Source: Candidatus Peregrinibacteria bacterium RIFCSPLOWO2_01_FULL_39_12 (lineage in GTDB: Bacteria > Patescibacteriota > Gracilibacteria > UBA1369 > LOWO2-01-FULL-3). Taken from it: a DNA stretch of 9,780 bases. Position numbers and translations under genes: made by a program. The stretch spans positions 1-9,780 of the forward strand of contig MFXA01000017.1 in NCBI GenBank assembly GCA_001787455.1, in the 5' to 3' direction. Below are positions 1 to 5,710 of this stretch, one piece after another. Numbering within the stretch: position 1 is the stretch's first letter; each line of letters opens with the position of its first letter. The notes beneath the pieces were generated by a model, which ran no database searches, was not told the origin of the DNA, and worked only from the letters and a program-made list of their open reading frames with translations.

Positions 1-423
1 TATTGTTTGGATCTTACTATTGCGCATCAATATATGGGGCAGTTGTCCAATCTTGTGCAAAAAACGGTGTTTGGTAATGTCGGTTCCATTATAAGTTTCA
101 GGGTTGGTGCCGATGATGCGAATGTTCTTGCGCAAGAATATAATCCGGTATTTAAAGAAAGGGATATTATAAATCTTGGTGTGCGCGAATTTTACTGCAA
201 AATGTCTGTTAACGGTGAAATTAGGGAAGCGTTTTCGGGAAAAACCATAGATGTTCCAAAAATAAAAGAATCTTATGTCGAGGAAATTATCGCCAATTCA
301 AGAAACACTTATTGCGAAAGGCGCGATAAAGTTGAGGAAATTTTGGCGAAGTGGGATGAGTCTGGCGAGTTTGCCGATTTGTCTCCGGAAGAACAGCCGG
401 ACTTTGAAGAACCTTTGATTTGA
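1..423 (+). CDS. VirD4/TraG-like type IV secretion ATPase, C-terminal fragment
   Basis: The reading frame is open from the first base, so this is the 3' end of a longer gene that starts before the window. The 140 visible residues match the C-terminal part of the conjugative-coupling (VirD4/TraG-like, TraM-recognition) ATPases common in Patescibacteria. The pattern is LTIAHQYMGQL, then FGNVGSIISFRVGADDA, then a DIINLGVREFY segment and an acidic tail rich in Glu, Asp and Pro. In this family the AHQY-QL stretch lies near the sensor region of the RecA-like fold, and the following FRVGADDA stretch closes it. The Walker A and B motifs would be upstream and cannot be seen. The likely role is a DNA-pumping or substrate-coupling ATPase at the inner membrane, possibly of a pilus or DNA-uptake system; that role is inferred. 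The gene ends at TGA (421-423), two bases before a long palindrome that may serve as its terminator. Confidence 0.75.
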   Translation, partial: YCLDLTIAHQYMGQLSNLVQKTVFGNVGSIISFRVGADDANVLAQEYNPVFKERDIINLGVREFYCKMSVNGEIREAFSGKTIDVPKIKESYVEEIIANSRNTYCERRDKVEEILAKWDESGEFADLSPEEQPDFEEPLI

Positions 424-424
424 T

Positions 425-547
425 AGAACCTGTAAAAATCGTGCGCTGCTTTGTCGACTTCGCCATTTTCTTCTCGCCGTACTTTCCTAGTACGGCTCGG
501 TCGCAAATGGCTTGTTTCCTCGCATCGTATCGATTTTTACAGGTTCT
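425..547. repeat. Nested palindromic element, copy A
   Basis: Perfect 17-bp outer arms (425-441, AGAACCTGTAAAAATCG, against 531-547) enclose further nested pairs: TGCG 442-445 with CGCA 521-524, GCCATTT 462-468 with AAATGGC 505-511, and GCCGTACT 476-483 with AGTACGGC 489-496 around a 5-nt loop. The whole 123 bp can therefore fold as one interrupted hairpin or cruciform. It aligns almost without gaps to copy C (434-538 against 2689-2794, one base different in loop length), including an identical 16-mer AAATGGCTTGTTTCCT. It follows the stop of the ATPase gene by one base and precedes the next gene, so it could act as a transcription terminator. Its length and recurrence suggest a dispersed repeat family instead of, or in addition to, a simple terminator. 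The structure is seen directly; the function is unknown. Confidence 0.85.
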
Positions 548-569
548 TTTATGAGTCGTAGTTGTAGAA

Positions 570-600
570 TTGCACTTCACAAAATTGCTTGAGGTATGAT
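570..600 (+). promoter_or_regulatory. Possible promoter for the AI-2E transporter gene
   Basis: TTGCAC (570-575) and TATGAT (595-600) are separated by 19 bp. This is a plausible but slightly long sigma70-type arrangement, lying just after palindrome A and ending 14 bases before the ATG at 615. It would give a very short leader. GAGGT at 591-595 is too far from the ATG to be a useful ribosome binding site. Confidence 0.35.
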
Positions 601-614
601 ATACATTTAGTTGT

Positions 615-1730
615 ATGGTGAAAGATGTAAAAACATCAAAAGTTGATTCAGGCGGAGATACGCTGATTTTAAATAAACTTCCCGGTTATTTTTTGATTTT
701 TTGTTTGATTTTATCTTTTTACTTTTTGTTTAAGATTTTGTGGCCTTTTCTCGCTGTTATTTTTGTGGCCGCTGTTTTAGCTGTCACTTTTTATCCGTTA
801 TATAAAAGGGTTCTCAATATTTTTAGCGGATGGAGCAGGCTGGCATCGCTTGTTACGTGTATTATCGTAATACTTGTTACTGTCGCGCCTTTGACATTTT
901 TTATTATCATGATGACGAACGAAGCTGTTAATACTTATGAAATTGTGCAGGAAAAAGTTGATTCGGGAGTTTTTGACAAATATTTGCAGTGGGGTAGCGG
1001 CGGATTTTTTTATGATTTAAAAAGTGAAGTTGATTTGATTGTGGATTTAGATAACATGGATTTGAAAAAGAAAGTTGTCGAGGTGGCGCAGTCTTTCAGC
1101 GCACTTTTGGTTTCGCAGACAGGAGCGCTTGTTAAAAGCATTTCCGATCTTTTGCTTAATCTTGTAATAATGCTTTTTGCGATGTTTTATTTTTTCAAAG
1201 ATGGTGAAAAAATTGTTAAAAGAGTTGGAGCGTTAAGTCCGTTGCCGTCCATGTATGAATCCGAGTTGTTTGGTAAAATTTCCGCCATGGTTAAGGCGAT
1301 TGTAATCGGTGTATTTTTGACTTCTATTATTCAGGGTGCAATTGGCGGTATAGGTTTTGCGATAGCCGGAATCCCCAATCCTGTGTTTTGGGCTGTTGCA
1401 ATGGCGTTTTTCTCGCTTGTACCTATTTTTGGCACTGCCGTGATTTGGATTCCCGCGTCAATTATTATGGCGATTCTCGGTTCTTATTTTGGGGCGATCT
1501 TTATATTTTTATGGGGATTACTGGTCGTCAGTTCTGTGGATAATTTTGTAAGACCGTATTTAATCGGCGGTAAAGCTCATACTTATCCGCTTCTTATTTT
1601 CTTTGTTATTTTGGGCGGTCTTTGGACTATGGGATTTAAGGGGATTATTGTAGGTCCTCTTGTTCTTATGGCGCTCATGTCTTTCCTTCATATATACGAA
1701 ATTGAATATACGAAACTTCTTAAAAAATAA
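615..1730 (+). CDS. AI-2E/PerM-family (UPF0118) membrane transporter
   Basis: This 371-residue polytopic membrane protein is of normal family length. Hydrophobic segments lie at about residues 22-58 (probably two helices), 76-100, 172-195, 225-253, 257-283, 288-307 and 323-355. A soluble extracytoplasmic-type stretch rich in charged residues (about 101-165) sits between the third and fourth segments, as is usual for the family. Family signatures are visible: SLVPIFGTAVIWIPA near 267-281 and the C-terminal DNFVRPYLIGGKAHTYPLL followed by FKGIIVGPLV. Members have been linked to autoinducer-2 export, Na+/H+ exchange or other small-molecule efflux; the substrate cannot be deduced here. The ATG is preceded by no clear Shine-Dalgarno sequence. 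The next gene starts 5 nt after the TAA stop, so the two are probably co-transcribed. Confidence 0.88.
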   Translation: MVKDVKTSKVDSGGDTLILNKLPGYFLIFCLILSFYFLFKILWPFLAVIFVAAVLAVTFYPLYKRVLNIFSGWSRLASLVTCIIVILVTVAPLTFFIIMMTNEAVNTYEIVQEKVDSGVFDKYLQWGSGGFFYDLKSEVDLIVDLDNMDLKKKVVEVAQSFSALLVSQTGALVKSISDLLLNLVIMLFAMFYFFKDGEKIVKRVGALSPLPSMYESELFGKISAMVKAIVIGVFLTSIIQGAIGGIGFAIAGIPNPVFWAVAMAFFSLVPIFGTAVIWIPASIIMAILGSYFGAIFIFLWGLLVVSSVDNFVRPYLIGGKAHTYPLLIFFVILGGLWTMGFKGIIVGPLVLMALMSFLHIYEIEYTKLLKK

Positions 1731-1735
1731 ATTTT

Positions 1736-2554
1736 ATGATCAAGAAAAAAAATGTATCTACAAATTCCGCTAAACCTAAAAAAGTTTCCGGAGCGCCTGA
1801 AATTACAAAGGCGGCTATTTCCGGAGTAAAGCGTATACAGCCTCACGACAGACCGTTTATTGGATTTTTGGCTTTGTTTATTGGTTTTTCCGTTTATACA
1901 ATCAGTTCTTTTCTAAGCTCGAACAATAGTTATATTGAGCAGATGTTTACCGATGTTACCGGTGTCCCTGTCGAAGTTGTCGAAACGAACAGTCCGTTTT
2001 CAGATATGATGTCCGATCATCCAAATTCCGAAGCTATTATTGCTTTGTATTATGAAGGGATTATTGGCGGATATGCGGATGGGACTTATAAGCCCGAAAA
2101 CAGTGTTAATAGGGCTGAGTTTGCAAAAATGCTTGTTGAGGCGGCTGATCTTGATTATACAAAGCTTCCCCCTTCCGATATTGCGAATTGCTTTACTGAT
2201 GTTTCCGATTTGCCGGATCATTGGTTCGCGCCTTCGGTATGTGCTTCCAAGTATGAAGGATGGGTTAAAGGATATGATGGGGGCAAATATAGTCCGACTA
2301 AAGGTATAAACAGAGCTGAAGCAGTGAAAATTATACTTACCGCTTTTGAATTTGATATCCCTGAAAATTCGGAAGTTTTAACTGCTCCTTATGAAGATGT
2401 CCCTTTGGATGCTTGGTATTTAGGAGCTGCGCAGGCTGCCAAGGAAAATGGAATTGTTAGAAAACTTGGGGTTTTTGATGCAAGTGGAGGTGTTTCGAGA
2501 GCGCATGTGGCACAGATGATATTTAATGCGATGAAGTCTAAAGGCATGCTGTAG
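1736..2554 (+). CDS. Membrane-anchored protein with three SLH domains
   Basis: This is a 272-residue protein. It has a basic N-terminal cytoplasmic stretch (1-40, many Lys), one transmembrane helix at about 41-60, a linker, then three S-layer-homology repeats at roughly 88-136, 153-205 and 219-268. Each repeat shows the SLH pattern: aromatic-Asp-Val start, a Gly-rich turn such as GYADGTYKP or GYDGGKYSP, then a NRAE or SRAH helix. SLH domains bind secondary cell-wall polymers, so the protein probably tethers envelope layers, with its helix in the cytoplasmic membrane and its repeats outside. Cys152 and Cys169 bracket the start of repeat 2 and may form a disulphide. It follows the AI-2E transporter gene by 5 nt and is likely in the same operon. 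Its TAG stop (2552-2554) lies inside the left arm of palindrome B. Confidence 0.88.
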   Translation: MIKKKNVSTNSAKPKKVSGAPEITKAAISGVKRIQPHDRPFIGFLALFIGFSVYTISSFLSSNNSYIEQMFTDVTGVPVEVVETNSPFSDMMSDHPNSEAIIALYYEGIIGGYADGTYKPENSVNRAEFAKMLVEAADLDYTKLPPSDIANCFTDVSDLPDHWFAPSVCASKYEGWVKGYDGGKYSPTKGINRAEAVKIILTAFEFDIPENSEVLTAPYEDVPLDAWYLGAAQAAKENGIVRKLGVFDASGGVSRAHVAQMIFNAMKSKGML

Positions 2555-2675
2555 TGCTAATTTTTTGGAATCAGCTACTGTGTTGTCGTAAAATTTTGAT
2601 CCTCATGTACTAGTCAGTACATTGTGGTCAAAATTTTTCTGTCGCCTTGTATCTGATTCCAAAAAATTAGCACTA
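2552..2675. repeat. Nested palindromic element, copy B
   Basis: The outer arms are a perfect 23-bp inverted repeat (2552-2574 against 2653-2675). Inside are AAAATTTTGA (2590-2599) with TCAAAATTTT (2628-2637), and ATGTACT (2605-2611) with AGTACAT (2616-2622) around a 4-nt loop. The total length (124 bp) and the plan (long outer stem, interrupted middle, central GTACT-loop-AGTAC) match copies A and C, but the arm sequences are different. The first three bases of the left arm are the stop codon of the SLH gene. It lies between convergent genes and could terminate transcription from both sides; the T-run and A-run in the arms fit that role. Confidence 0.85.
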
Positions 2676-2681
2676 GGGTAA

Positions 2682-2805
2682 GCTTACTGAAAATCGTGCA
2701 TTGCTGTGTCAGCTGTGGCATTTCCTCCTCGCTGTACTTTGTTAAGTACAGCTTTGTTGTAAATGGCTTGTTTCCTTGCATTGTAGCAATTTTCTAGTAG
2801 CACTA
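2682..2805. repeat. Nested palindromic element, copy C (degenerate outer stem)
   Basis: This copy is homologous to copy A along its length. Its inner stem is a 9-bp pair, GCTGTACTT (2731-2739) with AAGTACAGC (2744-2752). The middle pair GGCATTT/AAATGGC (2717-2723, 2761-2767) has one mismatch. The outer stem is imperfect: TACTGAAAAT (2685-2694) pairs with ATTTTC and AGTA (2789-2794 and 2796-2799) across a one-base bulge. It begins about 7 bp after copy B and ends 6 bp before the stop codon of the minus-strand lamin-tail gene. The octamer TAGCACTA occurs at the end of B (2668-2675) and again at the end of C (2798-2805). Confidence 0.75.
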
Positions 2806-2810
2806 AGATT

Positions 2811-3530
2811 TCATTTAGTACTAATTATTTTAACGAGATCCATTCCGTTCATCTCCTTGCTGGCTAAAATTGTTAACGTAGTTTTTTGCTTTGAAAAAAT
2901 CTTTAGCAGAAGGGTATTTATGTTTTTGTAGTGTATGGGTGTTTGCTTTGCAGGTGGTTCGATTAAAAAAATGAATGTTTTACTGTCTGCACTCAAGATT
3001 TTACCTTCCATGTAGTAAAAATCTTTGTTTTTTTCTCCTTTGGACGGGGGAGTCCAAATCCATGTGGATTTGGAAGCGATCGAGCCGTTTTTTGCATCTA
3101 TTATCTTTATTAAACTGAAACCTTTTTCTTCTTCCGATGAGTCATAGTGGATTTTTGCAACAGATTTTCCTGACGGGTTGATTAGGGAGATTGTGTTGTC
3201 TTTATTTTTCAGAGGTTTTTTTATCTTGTTTTTGTCTATTACAAGAAAGCTTTTTGCATCAATTTTGAGATTTTTTATGTAAAAATTTTGAGTTTTTTTT
3301 TGTTTTGGCGATGTCTGTGAAATTTGCCAATCATCCAAGTTAACAGGTTCATTTCCGGCGTTAAAAAGTTCTATCCATTCCTTCTTTTCATCTTTTCCTT
3401 TTGGGTTTGGGAAAATTTCCGTGATGAATATTTTAGGCGCGGCATTTGCGGTAGGAATTTCTAAAATTACCGTTAATACAAACATTAAGAGGACGTAAAT
3501 TGTTTTTATGTTATGGTTTAGCTTGTGCAT
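2811..3530 (-). CDS. Exported lamin-tail-domain protein
   Basis: This is a 239-residue protein. Residues 1-30 look like a Sec signal peptide: basic start, hydrophobic core IYVLLMFVLTVIL, and a probable cleavage after ANA (28-30). Residues 33-160 fit a lamin tail domain (LTD, immunoglobulin-like fold): KIFITEIFPNPKG, then EWIELFNAGNEPVNLDDWQIS, SFLVIDKN, NTISLINPSGKSVAKI, and a closing TWIWTPPSKGEKN. Bacterial LTDs occur on exported proteins, often with nucleases or at the cell surface, and are thought to mediate binding. Residues 170-239 form a further Lys-rich, beta-type stretch that I do not recognise; no nuclease motif is visible. It is convergent with the SLH gene and separated from it by palindromes B and C. 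It is divergent from rny. The GC content looks low and Lys/Ile use is heavy. Confidence 0.8.
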   Translation of the reverse strand: MHKLNHNIKTIYVLLMFVLTVILEIPTANAAPKIFITEIFPNPKGKDEKKEWIELFNAGNEPVNLDDWQISQTSPKQKKTQNFYIKNLKIDAKSFLVIDKNKIKKPLKNKDNTISLINPSGKSVAKIHYDSSEEEKGFSLIKIIDAKNGSIASKSTWIWTPPSKGEKNKDFYYMEGKILSADSKTFIFLIEPPAKQTPIHYKNINTLLLKIFSKQKTTLTILASKEMNGMDLVKIISTK

Positions 3531-3587
3531 TAAGCCTATTTCAGCATATAAAGATGAAATTTTCTTAAAATTTTCCTAAAAAAGTTT

Positions 3588-3615
3588 TTGACATTTTTAC
3601 TTACTGCTGTAAAGT
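3588..3615 (+). promoter_or_regulatory. Possible rny promoter in the 3531-3769 intergenic region
   Basis: A perfect TTGACA (3588-3593) is followed after 16 bp by TAAAGT (3610-3615), a weak -10 match. This would leave a leader of about 150 nt before the ATG of rny. The rest of the 239-bp gap is AT-rich. The only other structure I see is a small hairpin, GGTG-ATC-CACC at 3722-3732. No small gene or tRNA is evident. The promoter of the divergent lamin-tail gene must lie here too, but I could not place it convincingly. Confidence 0.35.
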
Positions 3616-3769
3616 TGATATGAAATATTATTAACGCTTAGCTTAGATTTAAAGATTAACTAGCCACTAATAAACATAGGTAAAACATTTATTATACAAG
3701 ATTTGGCGGATTTTTTGACGGGGTGATCCACCTCTTTATTTCTTTGAATTTAGGCAGGCAAAATTATTT

Positions 3770-5287
3770 ATGATTACTACAATCCTACTTGCCGTAATTG
3801 GCGCTGTTATCGGTGTTTCCGCCGGGTATTTTTATAGAAAAAAACAGGTCGAGGAAAAAAATAAAGACTTGGTTTTGAAATCCGAGCAAATTTTGTCAGA
3901 TGCAAAAAATAAATCCAAAGAGATTATTTACGAAGCCAGAACTGAGGCTCTTAAACTTCAGGATGAGCTGAAAAAGGATGAGCAGCATCAGCAGGCTCGA
4001 CTGACCGATATAGAGGAGCGTCTTATAAAAAAGGAATCGGTTTTGGATAAAAAGAGCGATGATGTTGAAAGGCTTCGGGTGGATTTGGATTCGAAAGTTA
4101 CATCTGTTAAACAAATTAGAGAAGAAGTGGAAAGCATCTATAAAATGCAATCCCAGCAACTTGAAAGAATTGCTGCAATGTCCAAAGAAGAAGCGAGAGA
4201 AGTTTTGCTTAAAAAAGTTGAAGAAGAAGCGAAGGAAGATATTGTTGTACAGATTAAAAAGGCGGAAAAAGAGCTTGAAGCCAAGGCGGATGAACGTGCG
4301 AAGTGGATTATCGCCGATGCTATTTCGAGATGTGCGGCCGAAACTACCGCCGAATCGACCGCCACGATAGTCAATCTTCCAAATGATGAGATGAAGGGCA
4401 GAATTATCGGAAGGGAAGGCCGAAACATCAACAGTTTTGAACAAATTACCGGTGTGGATGTGATTATTGATGATACTCCGGGATCAATTGTAATTTCCGG
4501 ATTTGACTTGGTCAGGCGTTATATCGCAAAAATTGCACTTGAGAAGTTGATTGAAGATGGGCGTATTCATCCTGCAAGAATTGAGGAAACCGTGCTTAAG
4601 GTAAAAGACGAAGTGAATGTTTTAATTAAGGAACTTGGCGAAAAAGCGGTGCTTGAAACGGGTGTGACCGGGCTTCATCCTAATCTTATTAAGATTTTAG
4701 GAAGATTGAAGTTTAAAGTTACCCACGGGCAAAATGCTTTGAAACATTCCATGGAGGTTGCTTTTTTGGCTGCCAATCTTGCCGCGGAGCTTGGGGCGGA
4801 TGAGGTTATTTGCAGAAAAGCCGGTCTGCTCCACGATATTGGAAAAGCTGTGGATCATGAGGTGCCCGGTCATCATGCAAAAATCGGCGCCGATATTGCA
4901 CGCAAGTTTGGACTGCCGAAGGATGTTGTGTCTGCGATAGAAAATCATCACGGACATCCGGAAACTCTTGAAGGACAGCTTGTTCAGGTGGCGAATTTGA
5001 TTTCCAATGCCAGACCGGGCGCAAGCAAGGAGAATCTTGATAATTATGTTAAACGTCTTGTTGAGCTTGAAAATATGTGCAGCGGTTTTGAAGGGGTTAA
5101 AAAATCTTTTGCCGTCCAGGCTGGAACCGAGGTTAGGGTTTTTGTAAATCCTGATGAGATAGATGATCTTGAGATGGTGAAGCTTGCCCATAGTGTTACC
5201 AGAAAAATCGAAAGCGATTTACAGCATCCCGGACCTATCAAGGTGCATGTTATAAGGGAGCTAAGGGCTGAGGAATTTGCCACTTGA
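3770..5287 (+). CDS. rny: Ribonuclease Y (membrane-anchored endoribonuclease)
   Basis: This 505-residue protein is of typical RNase Y length. Residues 3-22 form an N-terminal membrane helix. Residues 25-200 are a long charged coiled coil rich in Glu and Lys. A KH RNA-binding domain spans about 200-260, with GRIIGREGRNI at 210-220. An HD domain follows, with His326, the His355-Asp356 pair in LLHDIGKAVDHE, and the ENHHGH segment near 391-396. The closing region is ARPGASKE. RNase Y starts mRNA decay by endonucleolytic cleavage at the inner face of the membrane. One oddity is that the Asp expected in the family segment A-A-D-A-I-S before ARPGA is Asn409 here (codon AAT at 4994-4996); this residue is the likely fourth HD metal ligand. 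The ATG at 3770 is chosen because it directly precedes the membrane helix. The TGA stop lies within the -35 box of the groES promoter. Confidence 0.95.
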   Translation: MITTILLAVIGAVIGVSAGYFYRKKQVEEKNKDLVLKSEQILSDAKNKSKEIIYEARTEALKLQDELKKDEQHQQARLTDIEERLIKKESVLDKKSDDVERLRVDLDSKVTSVKQIREEVESIYKMQSQQLERIAAMSKEEAREVLLKKVEEEAKEDIVVQIKKAEKELEAKADERAKWIIADAISRCAAETTAESTATIVNLPNDEMKGRIIGREGRNINSFEQITGVDVIIDDTPGSIVISGFDLVRRYIAKIALEKLIEDGRIHPARIEETVLKVKDEVNVLIKELGEKAVLETGVTGLHPNLIKILGRLKFKVTHGQNALKHSMEVAFLAANLAAELGADEVICRKAGLLHDIGKAVDHEVPGHHAKIGADIARKFGLPKDVVSAIENHHGHPETLEGQLVQVANLISNARPGASKENLDNYVKRLVELENMCSGFEGVKKSFAVQAGTEVRVFVNPDEIDDLEMVKLAHSVTRKIESDLQHPGPIKVHVIRELRAEEFAT

Positions 5288-5311
5288 CGGAAAATTTTAG
5301 CACTCTATAAT
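5284..5311 (+). promoter_or_regulatory. groESL promoter
   Basis: TTGACG (5284-5289) and a perfect TATAAT (5306-5311) are spaced by 16 bp, a strong sigma70-type promoter. The -35 box contains the rny stop codon. A second TATAAT at 5327-5332 has no good -35 partner. The leader to the groES ATG would be about 30 nt. Confidence 0.75.
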
Positions 5312-5323
5312 ACGACCTGCTAA
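5297..5323 (+). promoter_or_regulatory. CIRCE-like HrcA operator
   Basis: The left half-site TTAGCACTC (5297-5305) matches the CIRCE consensus perfectly. After the canonical 9-bp spacer comes ACCTGCTAA (5315-5323), which matches GAGTGCTAA at 6 of 9 positions. The spacer holds the -10 box, so HrcA bound here would block RNA polymerase. This fits the classic heat-shock control of groESL. No hrcA gene lies in the window. The right half is degenerate, so binding may be weaker than at a perfect site. Confidence 0.8.
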
Positions 5324-5347
5324 TTTTATAATTTAACTTTATTTAAT

Positions 5348-5641
5348 ATGACAAAGATTGTTCCAACATTGGACCACATTGTTGTTGAAGCTATCAATGA
5401 AGATAATAAATCCGCAAGCGGAATAATTATTCCGGAAACCGTTTCCAAGGAAAAACCTATGAAAGGGAAAGTGATTGCCGTCGGTGCAGGCAAAATCGGC
5501 GATGATGGGAAGAGGCAGCAAATGGATATAAAAGTTGGGGATATTGTTCTTTTTTCCAAGTACGGACCTACCGAAATTAAAGTGGACGGCAAGGAGGTTT
5601 TAATTTTGAGCGAATCCGATATTTACGCAAAGCTTGAGTAG
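5348..5641 (+). CDS. groES: GroES co-chaperonin (Cpn10)
   Basis: At 97 residues this is standard Cpn10 length. It starts with IVPTLDHIVVEAI and has the mobile loop at about residues 19-38, including the GIIIP hydrophobic tripeptide region that docks onto GroEL. It then has GKVIAVGAGK, VGDIVLFSKYGPTEIKVDGKE and the C-terminal ILSESDIYAKLE. It forms the heptameric lid of the GroEL folding chamber in the cytoplasm. It lies 60 nt downstream of rny under its own CIRCE-bearing promoter, and 69 nt upstream of groEL, with which it is probably co-transcribed. The ATG is preceded by an AT-rich leader (ATTTAACTTTATTTAAT) without a Shine-Dalgarno sequence. Confidence 0.96.
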   Translation: MTKIVPTLDHIVVEAINEDNKSASGIIIPETVSKEKPMKGKVIAVGAGKIGDDGKRQQMDIKVGDIVLFSKYGPTEIKVDGKEVLILSESDIYAKLE

Positions 5642-5642
5642 C

Positions 5643-5678
5643 AGACATGTAGCGAACGTAGTGAGCGGAATGTCTTTT
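5643..5678 (+). terminator. Hairpin with T-run between groES and groEL (attenuator-like)
   Basis: AGACAT (5643-5648) pairs with ATGTCT (5670-5675), followed by TTTT. The loop holds AGCGAACGTAGTGAGCGG. The 6-bp stem is short, so it would at most be a partial terminator or an RNA processing/stability element that changes the GroES:GroEL ratio. The structure is seen; its function is inferred. Confidence 0.4.
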
Positions 5679-5710
5679 AAAAAATAATTAAAATTTAACT
5701 TTTTAAAAAT

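Noticed and set aside
287..580. Minus-strand open frames across the ATPase tail and palindrome A
   Set aside because: They run through the palindrome and the end of a conserved gene, with no recognisable domain or start signal.
2552..2675. CIRCE-like words TAGTGCTAA and TTAGCACTA in palindrome B
   Set aside because: The half-sites are in the wrong order and about 100 bp apart, not 9 bp as in CIRCE, and they are simply part of the 23-bp arms.
425..2805. CRISPR array suggested by repeated hairpins
   Set aside because: Only three dispersed copies of ~120 bp exist, with no short repeat-spacer periodicity and no cas genes.
3896..4444. Minus-strand open frame of 182 codons opposite rny
   Set aside because: It is the antisense of the rny coiled coil and KH region; the Phe/Leu-rich product mirrors the Lys/Glu codons of the real gene.
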